A DNA stretch of 64,000 nt from Sphingobium psychrophilum (lineage in GTDB: Bacteria > Pseudomonadota > Alphaproteobacteria > Sphingomonadales > Sphingomonadaceae). The notes under the pieces are model-generated. The model was given only the letters and a program-made list of their open reading frames with translations. It was not told where the DNA came from and searched no databases. The stretch lies in assembly GCF_012927105.1 (NCBI RefSeq), contig NZ_JABBFV010000006.1, positions 186,001 through 250,000 on the forward strand. Reading direction: 5' to 3'. Of the stretch, positions 1 to 9,561 are shown piece after piece. Positions within the stretch are counted from its first letter, which is position 1; the number at the start of each line of letters is the position of its first letter. The translations under genes were made by a program, and so were the position numbers.

Positions 1-1030
1 GGCGACTGGCCGCCATCCGCGCATCATACGCACCGCCCACGAATTCGATACCGAAGACCTGCTGATAATCACCGCCGAAAGCGCCGCGACCGATAACAGC
101 GCGGCGCTGATGCAGCGCGCGACCCGGCCGACCCTGTTCATCCTGCCCAAATGGCGCACCGTGCCGGATGACGATCATCCCGGCTGGGCGCGCTATCGCG
201 GCTTGCTGCCGCTTTACGAGCCGATCGGCGTGCTTGCGCCCGGCGTCCGCTTCACCATGCGCCAATATCGCAGCGGGGGCGGCGCGTTGATATCGGATGG
301 CGTGCCCGGCCGCTTCTGGGCGCCGCGCCCGATCCAGGTCATTACCGGCATCGATCCCGACAATGACCAGCAGCAGAACCGGTGGCGCAGGCTGACCCCG
401 TTGCTCACCGACGGCAGGGGCGGCATCGTGCTGGCGCGGGTCGGGGAAGGGCCGCTCTATGTGCTGGCCGATCCCGACCTGCTCAACAATCGCGGCATGA
501 AGGATCTGGGCCAGGCCCGATCCGCGATGGCCCTGCTCGACTGGATGAACAGCACCGATCCCGACGGCATCGCCTTCGACGTATCGATGAATGGCCTAGG
601 CCATTCGCGCAGTCCGCTCAAATTACTGTTCGAGCCGCCCTTTCTGGCGATGACCCTGGCGATCGCCGCTGCGCTGCTGCTCGCGGGCCTTCACGCCTTC
701 GGCCGTTTCGGCCCGCCCCGCGCCCGCGCCCGCGCCGTCGCCTTCGGCAAGAGCGCGCTGGTCGACAACAGCGCGCTGTTGATCCGCAAGGCGGGGCGCG
801 AAGCGCGCCTCGGAGGCCGCTATGCCGCCGCCATCCGCGATCGCGCGGCGCGCGCCTTCGGCGCGCCAGCCCGCCTGCGCGATGGCGCGCTCGACCAATA
901 TCTCGATAGTTTGAAGGGCGCACGCCGCTTTACCGACCTTATGCAGGCGGCGGATGCGGCGAACGACCGGCGCAGCCTGCTCGACGCAGCGCAGGCGCTC
1001 CATGATTGGCAAGAGGATAAGAGCAAATGA
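1..1030 (+). CDS. DUF4350 domain-containing protein, 5'-truncated by window edge
   Basis: The reading frame is open to the left edge (first whole codon at base 2), so the N-terminus lies outside the window; an internal ATG at 110 is not taken as the start. About 342 residues are visible. A globular part is followed by one strong hydrophobic segment (around [19 protein letters not shown], bases about 645-700) and a basic, helical C-terminal tail. This matches the DUF4350 proteins that accompany MoxR ATPases. The stop overlaps the moxR start (ATGA at 1027). The family's function is unknown; a membrane-anchored accessory role in the MoxR system is inferred from position only. Confidence 0.8.
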   Translation, partial: ATGRHPRIIRTAHEFDTEDLLIITAESAATDNSAALMQRATRPTLFILPKWRTVPDDDHPGWARYRGLLPLYEPIGVLAPGVRFTMRQYRSGGGALISDGVPGRFWAPRPIQVITGIDPDNDQQQNRWRRLTPLLTDGRGGIVLARVGEGPLYVLADPDLLNNRGMKDLGQARSAMALLDWMNSTDPDGIAFDVSMNGLGHSRSPLKLLFEPPFLAMTLAIAAALLLAGLHAFGRFGPPRARARAVAFGKSALVDNSALLIRKAGREARLGGRYAAAIRDRAARAFGAPARLRDGALDQYLDSLKGARRFTDLMQAADAANDRRSLLDAAQALHDWQEDKSK

Positions 1031-1983
1031 CGGTAGAAGAGGTTCAGGCGCTCGGCCAGGCCATCAAGCAAGAAGTGGCCCGCGCGGTCGTGGGGCAGGA
1101 ATCGACCATCGACCTCATGCTCGTCGCGCTCTTTTCCGGCGGCCACATATTGCTGGAAGGGCCACCCGGCACCGCCAAGACGCTGATCGCGCACAGTTTC
1201 GCCCATGCGCTTGGCCTTGATTTCGGCCGTATCCAGTTCACGCCCGACCTGATGCCCGGCGACATCATCGGTGCCAATCTGTTCAACTTCCAGACCAGCC
1301 AGTTCAGCCTGACGCGCGGCCCCATCTTCACCGAATTGCTGCTGGCCGACGAAATCAACCGCACCCCGCCCAAGACGCAGGCGGCCCTGCTGGAGGCGAT
1401 GCAGGAACGCACCGTCACCATCGACGGCGAAAGCCTGGCCTTGAGCGATCGTTTCATGGTCGTCGCCACGCAAAATCCGATCGAGCAGCAGGGCGTCTAT
1501 CCTCTCCCAGAAGCGCAGCTCGACCGCTTCCTCTTCAAGCAGAGCGTCGATTATCCCAGCGCCGCGGAAGAGCGCAAGATCGTCGCCACCCATGGCGCGC
1601 GCACCCATCCGATGACGCCGCAGGCCTGGGGCGTCGCCCCGGTCGCCGACGCTGCCCGCATTGCTGAAGCGATCGCGGTGGTTAACGGGGTTCGGCTGGT
1701 CGATGAGGTGATCGACTATATCCTCGCCCTCATCCGCGGCACCCGCGACGTCGCCGACCTCGAAAGCGGCGCAAGCCCCCGCGCTGGCGCGATGTTGGCG
1801 GGCGCAGCGCGCGCCCGCGCGGCGCTGGACGGCCGCGATTTCGTGATCCCCGACGACGTGAAGGCGCTGGCCCCAGCGCTGCTGCGCCACCGCCTGATCC
1901 TGTCACCGGCCGCCGAAATCGACGGCCGCCGGATTGAGGATGTCGTGACCAGCATCATCGACATGATCGAGGCGCCGCGCTGA
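1027..1983 (+). CDS. MoxR family AAA+ ATPase
   Basis: 318 residues, the normal MoxR length. Walker A is GPPGTAKT (residues 45-52), Walker B is LLLADE (104-109), sensor 1 is ATQN (147-150), and the conserved PEAQLDRF lies at 161-168. MoxR ATPases are cytoplasmic chaperone-like machines that usually act on a partner protein with a von Willebrand A-like fold; here the DUF58 protein immediately downstream is the likely partner. It overlaps the DUF4350 gene by 4 bases and is 25 bases from the DUF58 gene, so it sits in the five-gene operon. The substrate cannot be named from sequence. Confidence 0.95.
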   Translation: MTVEEVQALGQAIKQEVARAVVGQESTIDLMLVALFSGGHILLEGPPGTAKTLIAHSFAHALGLDFGRIQFTPDLMPGDIIGANLFNFQTSQFSLTRGPIFTELLLADEINRTPPKTQAALLEAMQERTVTIDGESLALSDRFMVVATQNPIEQQGVYPLPEAQLDRFLFKQSVDYPSAAEERKIVATHGARTHPMTPQAWGVAPVADAARIAEAIAVVNGVRLVDEVIDYILALIRGTRDVADLESGASPRAGAMLAGAARARAALDGRDFVIPDDVKALAPALLRHRLILSPAAEIDGRRIEDVVTSIIDMIEAPR

Positions 1984-2008
1984 GCGCGCCCGCCATGACC
2001 AAACTCCC

Positions 2009-3322
2009 ATGATCTATCCCACCCGCACAGCCATATGGACGGCGGCGGCCGGCGCGCCCGCGACGCTGCTCGTCGCCTTGCTGGTGCCGGGCCGCTGGTA
2101 TGCCGCGCTCGCCTGGCCGATTGCGGTGCTGCTGGCGAGTCTCGCCGATGCGCTGCTGGGCAGCCGTCCGGCGCAGGCGGCGTTGCGACTCGACCTCCCC
2201 CGCACCGCCAGCGTCGGCGCGCCGGTGGAGGCGGCGGCGCATGTGACGATCGCGGGCGCCGCCCCGGCCCGCGCGCAACTGCTGCTGGAAACCGGACCGC
2301 TGCTGGAAGCAGAGGATGACGACGGCATTTGGATCGACCTCCATGCCGGCAAGGCCGCCGCCGCCATCCCGCTGCGCAGCGTCCGGCGCGGCACGGAGCG
2401 GATCGCGCGCGGCTGGCTGCGCTGGAAAGGACCGCTCGGCCTCGTCTGGAAGCAGCGCATCGTGCCGCTCGACGCGACCATCGCGATCCTGCCCGACATC
2501 CGTCCGGTGCGCGATCGCGGCGCACAGATTTTCCAGCGCCATGCCTTGCAAGGCCTGATGGCGCAGGTCGATCGCGGCGACGGCGCGGATTTCGACGCGC
2601 TGGTCGAGTTTCGCTCCGGCATGGACCGGCGCGCGATCGACTGGAAACAGTCCGCCCGCCACAGCAAATTGCACGCCAAGGAATTTCGATCCGAACGCAA
2701 CAACCAGATCGTCTTCGCGATCGACGCCGGCCGTCAGATGAGCGAGCCGGTGGCGGGCCTCAGCCGCCTCGACCGCGTCGTGTCGGCCATGCTGTTGACC
2801 GCCTGGGTCGCGCTGAAGCTCGGCGACCGGGTCGCGCTCCACGCCTTCGATTCGCGCCCGCGCATCGCCAGCGGGCTGGTATCCGGCGCGGCCGCCTTCG
2901 GCGATCTCCAGCGGCTCGCCGCCCGGATCGACTATAGCGGCGATGAAACCAACTATACCCACGCCCTGACCACGCTCGCGACGCGCCTCACCCGCCGCTC
3001 GATGATCGTCCTCTTCACCGAGTTCACTGACCTCACCTCCGCCGAATTTCTCGTCCGCGCCGCTGGCCGTCTGGTCGAAACCCATCTCCTGTTGATCGTC
3101 GTGCTGCGCGACGAGGAACTGGAATCGATCCTCGACCGCCGCCCCCGCAACGCCGACGACGTCACCCGCGCCGTCACCGCCGCCGCCCTGCTGCGCGACC
3201 GGCTGATGGTGCTCACCCGGCTGCGGCATCTAGGTGTCCATGTCATTGAGGCCGAACATGATCGCGTCGCCGACCGGCTGGTCCAGGGCTATGTCGACCT
3301 CAAACGGAGGAACCTGCTATGA
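2009..3322 (+). CDS. DUF58 domain-containing membrane protein (MoxR partner)
   Basis: 437 residues. Two N-terminal membrane segments (about 9-25 and 30-50) are followed by a beta-rich periplasmic-type region, then the DUF58 core around residues 199-230 (FRSGMDRRAIDWKQSARHSK). After it comes a von Willebrand A-like domain whose metal-site motif is degenerate (DAGRQM, 239-244, instead of DxSxS). DUF58 proteins are almost always encoded next to MoxR ATPases, as here. The stop overlaps the SpoIIM start by 4 bases, pointing to coupled translation. The exact role is unknown; cell-envelope maintenance is a common guess. Confidence 0.9.
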   Translation: MIYPTRTAIWTAAAGAPATLLVALLVPGRWYAALAWPIAVLLASLADALLGSRPAQAALRLDLPRTASVGAPVEAAAHVTIAGAAPARAQLLLETGPLLEAEDDDGIWIDLHAGKAAAAIPLRSVRRGTERIARGWLRWKGPLGLVWKQRIVPLDATIAILPDIRPVRDRGAQIFQRHALQGLMAQVDRGDGADFDALVEFRSGMDRRAIDWKQSARHSKLHAKEFRSERNNQIVFAIDAGRQMSEPVAGLSRLDRVVSAMLLTAWVALKLGDRVALHAFDSRPRIASGLVSGAAAFGDLQRLAARIDYSGDETNYTHALTTLATRLTRRSMIVLFTEFTDLTSAEFLVRAAGRLVETHLLLIVVLRDEELESILDRRPRNADDVTRAVTAAALLRDRLMVLTRLRHLGVHVIEAEHDRVADRLVQGYVDLKRRNLL

Positions 3323-4353
3323 GCGCGCTCGTCGACGGGCGCGCCGCCGCGCCGCTGGTCAATGCCAGCCGCTTCCGCGCCGCGCATGAGGGCGAATGGG
3401 ACCGACTGGACCAACTCGTCACCCGTATGGAGAAGCGTTCGGTCCGCGCCCTGTCGGAGGACGATATTCTCGCCTTGCCTTTGCTCTATCGCTCAGCCCT
3501 GTCGTCGCTCTCGGTGGCGCGCGAAACCTCGCTCGACCGGGCGCTCGTCACTTATCTCGAACAGCTTTGCACCCGCGCCTATTTCCAGCTTTACGGCGTG
3601 CCGGACACCGCGACGCGCCAGCTTGGCCGCTTCTTCGCGCGCGATTGGCCACTCAGCGTGCAGGCGCTCTGGCGCGAAACCCTGATCTGCCTCGTCCTGA
3701 CGGTCGCCGGCGTCATCGCCGGCTGGTGGCTCGTCGCCACCGATCCCAGCTGGTATTACAGCATCATCCCCGACGCCATGTCGGGCGGGCGCGATCCCTC
3801 CGCCAGCGCGGAAACCCTGAGTGCGACCATCTACGGGCCGCAGGAGGGCGGTGGCCTCGCCACCTTCGCCGCCTATCTCTTCACCCATAACAGCCAGGTC
3901 GCGATCTTCGCCTTTGCCCTCGGCTTCGCCTTCACCGTGCCGACCGTCCTGCTGCTCGTCTATAATGGCCTGACTTTAGGCGCGATGCTCTGCCTGTTTG
4001 CAAGCAAGGGGCTGGGCCTCAATTTCCTCGGCTGGCTCACCATCCACGGCTCGACCGAGATGTTCGCCATCATCCTGGCTGGGGCTGCGGGCATGAAGAT
4101 CGGCACGGCCGTCGCCTTCCCCGGACGCGAAGCGCGCACCGAAGCTGCCGTCATCGCCGGGCGCAGCGCCGCCATCGCGATGGCGGGCGTCGTCCTCATG
4201 CTGCTGGTCGCTGGCCTGCTCGAAGGGATCGGGCGGCAGACGGTCCAGTCGGACGCTATGCGCTACGGCATCGGTTTGTCCGCGCTGGCCGGATGGCTGA
4301 CCTATTATTATTTGCCCCGTCGCCAGGAGGACCAAGATGCGCTGGCGGCGTAA
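3319..4353 (+). CDS. SpoIIM-family (stage II sporulation protein M-like) membrane protein
   Basis: 344 residues with a soluble N-terminal helical region of about 115 residues and then several membrane segments (for example LICLVLTVAGVIAGWWLV near 120-140 and further ones from about 190 to the C-terminus). The family is named after a Bacillus engulfment protein, but in non-sporing Gram-negatives it occurs in MoxR/DUF58/RDD operons exactly like this one, so a sporulation role is not implied. It starts at ATGA overlapping the DUF58 stop and overlaps the RDD start by 17 bases. Confidence 0.88.
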   Translation: MSALVDGRAAAPLVNASRFRAAHEGEWDRLDQLVTRMEKRSVRALSEDDILALPLLYRSALSSLSVARETSLDRALVTYLEQLCTRAYFQLYGVPDTATRQLGRFFARDWPLSVQALWRETLICLVLTVAGVIAGWWLVATDPSWYYSIIPDAMSGGRDPSASAETLSATIYGPQEGGGLATFAAYLFTHNSQVAIFAFALGFAFTVPTVLLLVYNGLTLGAMLCLFASKGLGLNFLGWLTIHGSTEMFAIILAGAAGMKIGTAVAFPGREARTEAAVIAGRSAAIAMAGVVLMLLVAGLLEGIGRQTVQSDAMRYGIGLSALAGWLTYYYLPRRQEDQDALAA

Positions 4354-5215
4354 CCGCGTGCCAAAAGCGCCCGCCTCGCTGCGCCGCAGCTTCGTCACGC
4401 CCGAAGGCGTCGACCTGCGCCTGGAATTGGCGAGCGCGGGGACGCGGGCGTCGGCCTTCATCCTCGATATCCTCATCCTCTTCATCAGCCTGATCCTCGC
4501 CACGATCCTGCTCAGCCTGCTCGGCATCGCCAACGCCCGCGCCGAAATCTTCCTGATCCTCTGGTTGGTCGGTGCCTTCATGCTGCGCAACGGCTGGTTC
4601 ATTCTGTTCGAGATGGGCGGGCGTGGCGCGACGCCGGGCAAGCGGCTGCTAGGCCTGCGCGTCGTCGCGCGCGATGGCGGGCGGCTGACCGGCGGCGCGG
4701 TGATCGCCCGCAACGCCATGCGTGAGATAGAGGTTTTCCTGCCGCTGTCCTTCCTGGGCAAACAAGCGGCGGATGGCGCCGCCGACGGTTTCCTTACCCT
4801 CTTCGCCTTGTGCTGGACCGGAATCTTCCTCTTCTTCCCGCTATTCAACCGCGACCGGCTGCGGGTGGGGGATCTGCTCGCGGGCACCTGGGTCGTGAAC
4901 AATGTGCGGGCGAAACTGGGCGCGGACCTCGTCGCCGCGCGCGCGGAGCAGCCACGCCGGGTCTTCACCGACGCCGCGCTCGACCTTTACGGTATCTATG
5001 AACTCCAGACGCTGGAAAATGTGCTGCGGGCCGGGCAGGACGATGCGATCGCCACCGTTGCCGCCACGATCCGGCGCAAGGCCGGGCTACCGGACGATGG
5101 CGATGACCATGGCTTCCTCTCCGACTATTATGCCGCGCTCCGCGTCCGTCTGGAACGCGCCGTGCTGGTCGGCCGCCGCCGCGAGGACAAGCATGGGACG
5201 GCGGTGCGGCGTTAA
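4337..5215 (+). CDS. RDD family membrane protein with long C-terminal extension
   Basis: 292 residues. The RDD domain occupies roughly residues 18-190: an R-containing first membrane helix (GTRASAFILDILILFISLIL), a second hydrophobic block, the GKRLLGLRVV turn, and a late helix ending in NRDRLRVGDLLAGTWVV. The last ~100 residues are a soluble charged helical extension not needed by the core domain. The start ATG at 4337 lies inside the end of the SpoIIM gene and follows an AGGAGG ribosome-binding site. It converges with pgeF, overlapping by 4 bases. RDD proteins are often proposed transporters; function here is unassigned. Confidence 0.87.
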   Translation: MRWRRNRVPKAPASLRRSFVTPEGVDLRLELASAGTRASAFILDILILFISLILATILLSLLGIANARAEIFLILWLVGAFMLRNGWFILFEMGGRGATPGKRLLGLRVVARDGGRLTGGAVIARNAMREIEVFLPLSFLGKQAADGAADGFLTLFALCWTGIFLFFPLFNRDRLRVGDLLAGTWVVNNVRAKLGADLVAARAEQPRRVFTDAALDLYGIYELQTLENVLRAGQDDAIATVAATIRRKAGLPDDGDDHGFLSDYYAALRVRLERAVLVGRRREDKHGTAVRR

Positions 5216-5973
5216 CCCGGCAGCGCGATCATCGAAATCTGCCGCCCATAATCGCGCTCGTTCCGGTGGCAGGACCGGCGATAGCTGTAGAATCGATCAG
5301 GCTGGCTATAGGTATCCTCGTCCAGCATCGCGATCCGCCCCACGCCCGCCCCTGCCAGCCGCGCCGCGACATAGGCCGCGATGTCGAACTGCTGATGCCC
5401 CGCCCGACCCGGCGTGAAGAACCGCTCATTGGCCGCGTCCTCATCGGCGAAGCGCGCTGCGAAATCGTCGCTCACCTCATAGGAGACGCGGCCGATGCAC
5501 GGCCCGATGGCGCAGGCGATTCGTGCCGGATCGGCCCCCAGCGCCACCATCGCGTCGATCGTCCGGTCGGTCACACCGCCAATCGCCCCCTTCCACCCCG
5601 CGTGAGCCGCCCCCACCACGCCCGCCTCGACATCGGCGAACAGCACCGGCACGCAGTCGGCGGTCAATATTCCCAGCACCAGTCCCGGCCGGTCCGTGAC
5701 CATCGCATCGGCCGGCGGGCGCGCGTCGTCCGCGATCGGCCCGGTCACCGTCACCACGTCGGGCGAATGGACCTGATGCACCGTCACCAGCGCCCCGCCG
5801 GGCAGCAGCGCGCCCAGCGCCAGATCGCGATTGCGCAGCACAGCCGCCCGCTCGTCCGCCGATCCCAGCCCGACATTCAGACCCGCATGGACCCCGCTCG
5901 ACACCCCGCCGCGCCGCCCGGCAAAGCCATGGGGAACCGCTTCCAGTCCCGGCGCGCGCAGCAATTCGATCAT
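5212..5973 (-). CDS. pgeF: Peptidoglycan editing factor PgeF (YfiH/laccase-domain family)
   Basis: 253 residues, the usual family length. The metal-site pattern is visible: HQVHS (66-70), ADCVPVLFAD (106-115) and AAHAGWKG (122-129), giving the His/Cys/His ligands (H69, C107, H124). The family was first annotated as polyphenol oxidase; in E. coli it is a cytoplasmic amidase that removes wrongly incorporated L-serine from UDP-MurNAc precursors. The start ATG at 5973 follows AAGGA. It is transcribed toward the RDD gene and away from the permease gene at 6147. Confidence 0.92.
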   Translation of the reverse strand: MIELLRAPGLEAVPHGFAGRRGGVSSGVHAGLNVGLGSADERAAVLRNRDLALGALLPGGALVTVHQVHSPDVVTVTGPIADDARPPADAMVTDRPGLVLGILTADCVPVLFADVEAGVVGAAHAGWKGAIGGVTDRTIDAMVALGADPARIACAIGPCIGRVSYEVSDDFAARFADEDAANERFFTPGRAGHQQFDIAAYVAARLAGAGVGRIAMLDEDTYSQPDRFYSYRRSCHRNERDYGRQISMIALPG

Positions 5974-6146
5974 CAGGTCAGTTCCTTGTCAGGTCCATGT
6001 CGCTCTGTGCCGCTCATGGACGCACATGTCTCACGCACGCAACATACTTGCGCATGGCGGATTAGGCGATAGTCTCCCGTCCATAGCTCAACCGGGGCGG
6101 CGTCGCGTCGTCCGAGCAGAACAAATGAGTGTAAAGGGCATCATCC

Positions 6147-7709
6147 ATGATTTTCGGGCGCGTTAAGTCTCTCGACGCCATATTGGCGACGGCCGAGAAG
6201 AAATCGCTGCACCGGTCGCTGGGCGCGTTCCAGCTGACCATGTTGGGTATCGGCGCCGTCATCGGCACCGGCATCTTCGTCCTGACGGCGGAGGCCGCGC
6301 AAAAGGCGGGTCCGGGCATGATGCTCTCCTTCGTCATCGCCGGCTTCGTTTGCGCCGTGGCCGCGCTCTGCTACGCTGAAATGGCCGCCATGGTCCCGGT
6401 ATCGGGTTCGGCCTACACCTACAGCTATGCGGTCATGGGCGAACTTATCGCCTGGATGGTCGGCTGGGCGCTGATTCTGGAATATGCGGTCGCGGCCGGC
6501 GCGGTATCGGTAGGCTGGTCCGGCTACGTCGTGGGCTTGATCGAACATACATTCCATCTCGATATTCCTGATCTCCTGACGCGCGGGCCGTTCGACGGCG
6601 GCATGGTGAACCTGCCCGCGATGCTGATTGCGGGCCTTGTCACCTGGCTGCTGGTCATCGGCACGAAGGAAAGCGCCAGCGTCAACGCGGTGCTGGTGCT
6701 GATCAAGGTCGCGGCATTGACGATGTTCATCGTCCTCGCCCTTCCGGTCATCAACATGGATAATTTCACCCCCTTCGCCCCGCTCGGCTTTTCCGGCATT
6801 TCGGCGGCCGCCGCCTCCATCTTCTTCGCCTATGTAGGCTTCGACGCCGTCTCGACCGCTGCTGAAGAAACCAAGAATCCGCAGCGCAACATGCCGATCG
6901 GCCTGATCGGCTCGCTCGGCATTTGCACCATCTTCTACATGCTGGTCGCCGCCGGCGTCATCGGCACCGTCGGCGCGCAGCCCGTTGCGGGTCCGGCCGG
7001 CGAAATTCTGGCCCCCGGTTCGACCGCCCTGTCACAGCAATGCGCCGCGCTCGCCGCGGCCGGCACCGAAGCGGTCACCTGCTCGAAGGAAGCGCTGGCC
7101 TGGACCCTGCGTGAAATCGGCTGGCCCCAGATCGGCAACCTGCTTGGCCTTGCCGCCGGCCTGGCGCTGCCTTCGGTCATCCTGATGATGATGTTCGGCC
7201 AGACCCGCATCTTCTTCGTCATGAGCCGCGACGGTCTGCTGCCGGCTGTCTTCTCGAAGGTGCATCCGACCTACCGGACGCCCTATGTCATCACCATCCT
7301 GACCGGTATCTTCGTCGCGCTCTTCGCCGCCTTCTTCCCGGTCGGTATCCTGGCGGACATCTCCAACTCCGGCACGCTGTTCGCCTTCGCCGCCGTATCG
7401 ATCGCGGTAATGCAGCTGCGCAAGACCGATCCAAACCGCGCCCGCCCGTTCCGCACCCCCGCGATCATGGTGACCGCACCGATTGCGATCCTGGGTTGCC
7501 TCTACCTTTTCTGGAGCCTGGGCATTGAAACCAAGCTGATGTTCGTCGGCTGGGCGACCATCGGCCTCTTGGTCTATTTCGGCTACAGCCGCAGCCGCAG
7601 CCATGTCGGCCGCGGCGTGGTGGACGTGCCGGAGGATGATGCCGGCATCCCGCCCCAGCCGGTGCCCCCGATGCCCGGCGCGCATACGCCGGGCGGCCAG
7701 GACGCCTGA
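6147..7709 (+). CDS. APC family amino acid permease
   Basis: 520 residues with about twelve hydrophobic segments, beginning with LTMLGIGAVIGTGIFVLTAE, the glycine-rich first helix typical of amino acid/polyamine/organocation permeases. The loop FFAYVGFDAVSTAAEETKNP is characteristic of the cationic amino acid transporter branch. It is an inner-membrane importer; the substrate is not identifiable from sequence. Between the sixth and seventh helices there is a longer loop with two Cys (QQCAALAA, AVTCSKEA). The C-terminus is a short Pro-rich cytoplasmic tail. It is a single gene followed by a strong terminator. Confidence 0.93.
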   Translation: MIFGRVKSLDAILATAEKKSLHRSLGAFQLTMLGIGAVIGTGIFVLTAEAAQKAGPGMMLSFVIAGFVCAVAALCYAEMAAMVPVSGSAYTYSYAVMGELIAWMVGWALILEYAVAAGAVSVGWSGYVVGLIEHTFHLDIPDLLTRGPFDGGMVNLPAMLIAGLVTWLLVIGTKESASVNAVLVLIKVAALTMFIVLALPVINMDNFTPFAPLGFSGISAAAASIFFAYVGFDAVSTAAEETKNPQRNMPIGLIGSLGICTIFYMLVAAGVIGTVGAQPVAGPAGEILAPGSTALSQQCAALAAAGTEAVTCSKEALAWTLREIGWPQIGNLLGLAAGLALPSVILMMMFGQTRIFFVMSRDGLLPAVFSKVHPTYRTPYVITILTGIFVALFAAFFPVGILADISNSGTLFAFAAVSIAVMQLRKTDPNRARPFRTPAIMVTAPIAILGCLYLFWSLGIETKLMFVGWATIGLLVYFGYSRSRSHVGRGVVDVPEDDAGIPPQPVPPMPGAHTPGGQDA

Positions 7710-7719
7710 TCGCGACACA

Positions 7720-7747
7720 AAAAAGGGGCGGGAAACCGCCCCTTTTT
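7720..7747 (+). terminator. Rho-independent terminator between permease and MFS genes
   Basis: Perfect 12-base arms (AAAAAGGGGCGG and CCGCCCCTTTTT) around a GAAA loop, with flanking A and T runs. It can act in both directions and separates the convergent permease and MFS genes. Confidence 0.9.
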
Positions 7748-7767
7748 CCTATCCGCTTCAGCTTGCT

Positions 7768-9039
7768 TCAGTGGAAGTCAATCTCCGCTTCACGCATCGC
7801 GCCATGATGGGGCCGGGTGAACAGCTTGCCGCGTTCGGCCCAGATCACGATCAGGAACGATCCGATGCCGAACACCAGCAGACCGGTGGTGAAGGGCAGG
7901 GTGGTGCCGTTAAAGGCGCGGCCAACGATGCTGCCCAGGGCGCTCGACAGCGCCGTCGTCAGGAACGCCTGGAAGGAGGAGGCTACGCCGGCCCCCTTGT
8001 GGAATGGCTCCATCGAAATCGCGCTGAAATTGGACGCGGTGAAGGCGACGGTCATCATCGTCATGGCCTGCAGCACCATGAAGGTGGTCAGCGTCTCCAG
8101 GCCCGCCAGGATCACCGCCAGATGCACCGCGGCGATCAGGATGAAGGCGATCAGCGCGCTCTGGCTCATCCGCCGCGCGCCGAATCGCTGCACCAACCGG
8201 CTGTTGATCAGGCTGCCTATGCCCATGCACCCGGCGATCGCGGCAAAGGCGATAGGAAAGATATGCTCTGCCTCGAACACGTCGAAGAAGATCTGCTGGA
8301 CCGACAGGATGAAGCCGATCAGGCCGCCCATCACCACGCCGCTCGCCAGCATATAGCCGATCGAACTGCGCGTGCGCATCACCACGCCCACCGTCTGCAT
8401 CAGCGATCGCACCGTAATCCGCATCCGGTTGTCCGGGTGGAGCGTTTCGGGCAGGCGCACCGTCATCCAGATCAGCACCATGCTGGCCAGGATCACCAGC
8501 GCCCAGAAGATCCAGCGCCACGGCGCGATCCATAATATCGCCTGGCCGAAACTGGGCGCCATCACCGGGATCAGCATGAACACCGCGAAGATCAGCGACA
8601 TCACCCGCGCCATCGCATCGCCCTTGAACCGGTCGCGCACGATGCCCACCGTGATCACCCGGCTCGCCCCGGCGAAGAATCCGGCGCAGGCCCGGCCCAC
8701 CAGCATCATGGTGAAGCTCTGCGCACTGGCGCAGGCGACCGACGAGACGATGAACAGCGCCATTGCCCAGCCCAGCACCCTCTTGCGCCCATAGCGGTCC
8801 GACAGGACACCGAACAGCAAAGACCCGAAGCCCAGCCCCAGAAAATAGATGCTGATGATTAATTGCCGGTCATTGGGATGCGGGATGGCCAGGTCGCGGC
8901 CGATTTCCGGCAACGCCGGCAACATCGGGTCGATCGACAGCGCGTTCATCGCCATCAGGCAGGCGCATAGCAGCACGAATTCGCGGAACTGAATGTCCTT
9001 GCGCGCTGGGGCGGGCGAAGCAGGGGGGACTGGACTCAT
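7768..9039 (-). CDS. Bcr/CflA-type multidrug efflux MFS transporter
   Basis: 423 residues from the ATG at 9039; a TTG in frame at 9081 is less likely. About twelve membrane helices are visible. The MFS loop 2-3 motif GVLSDRYGRKRVLG and the early NALSIDPMLPALPEIGRDL are typical of the Bcr/CflA drug:H+ antiporter group. It should export small toxic compounds across the inner membrane, but the substrate is unknown. It stands alone, convergent with the permease and divergent from the Sel1 gene. Confidence 0.9.
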   Translation of the reverse strand: MSPVPPASPAPARKDIQFREFVLLCACLMAMNALSIDPMLPALPEIGRDLAIPHPNDRQLIISIYFLGLGFGSLLFGVLSDRYGRKRVLGWAMALFIVSSVACASAQSFTMMLVGRACAGFFAGASRVITVGIVRDRFKGDAMARVMSLIFAVFMLIPVMAPSFGQAILWIAPWRWIFWALVILASMVLIWMTVRLPETLHPDNRMRITVRSLMQTVGVVMRTRSSIGYMLASGVVMGGLIGFILSVQQIFFDVFEAEHIFPIAFAAIAGCMGIGSLINSRLVQRFGARRMSQSALIAFILIAAVHLAVILAGLETLTTFMVLQAMTMMTVAFTASNFSAISMEPFHKGAGVASSFQAFLTTALSSALGSIVGRAFNGTTLPFTTGLLVFGIGSFLIVIWAERGKLFTRPHHGAMREAEIDFH

Positions 9040-9264
9040 GCCGGGGCTATGCGGGCAATGGTCCGACGATGCCAGTCCCAATCCGCTACTGATGCCAAGA
9101 AGTTCGGCGAAGCGTTAACCCTGGTTGCGCCCCGATTACCTTATGACCGCGCCAATATGGCGAAAATCACGTTAACCATTTCTTATCGCTTCCCGGTCAA
9201 ACCTGCTCTTCGTGGAAAAGGGGGTCCAGATCCATTGCGTTAGATTGGGAACAGGGGAAATCAC

Positions 9265-9561
9265 ATGGGCAACAGCATCAAGAGCGCAGAATTTCTAATG
9301 GAAGCCCGCCTTTCGCGGGCGGCTTATGGATCGGCGGAAGACTGTTTCGACCTGGGCGTGGCCTATAGCTGCGGCACCGGCGGCCTGTCGATCGATCTGG
9401 TCGAAGCCCATAAATGGTTCAACCTGGCGGCGCTGCGCGGCAGCGAGCAGGGCCAGTCGATGCGCGCCGAAATCGCCGAGGAAATGACCGCGCGCGAAAT
9501 CGCCGAAGCGCAGCGCCAGGCCCGCGCCGTCATCGCCGCAAGTCAGCTACGCGCCGCCTGA
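9265..9561 (+). CDS. Small Sel1-like repeat protein
   Basis: 98 residues. The central part (AEDCFDLGVAYSCGTGGLSIDLVEAHKWFNLAALRG, about residues 24-59) fits one Sel1/TPR-type repeat, followed by an acidic-basic helix (EIAEEMTAREIAEAQRQARAV). AGGGGA lies upstream of the ATG. It overlaps the convergent GNAT gene by 15 bases. Sel1 repeats mediate protein contacts; the partner is unknown. No signal peptide is seen, so the protein is probably cytoplasmic. Confidence 0.75.
   Translation: MGNSIKSAEFLMEARLSRAAYGSAEDCFDLGVAYSCGTGGLSIDLVEAHKWFNLAALRGSEQGQSMRAEIAEEMTAREIAEAQRQARAVIAASQLRAA

Noticed and set aside
3319..4353. True sporulation role for the SpoIIM-like protein
   Set aside because: The context is a MoxR operon in a Gram-negative genome with no other sporulation genes; only the family name suggests sporulation.
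9049..9243. Small plus-strand open frame upstream of the Sel1 gene
   Set aside because: Starts inside the MFS gene region, has no ribosome-binding site and no recognisable sequence; the segment is more likely a promoter region.
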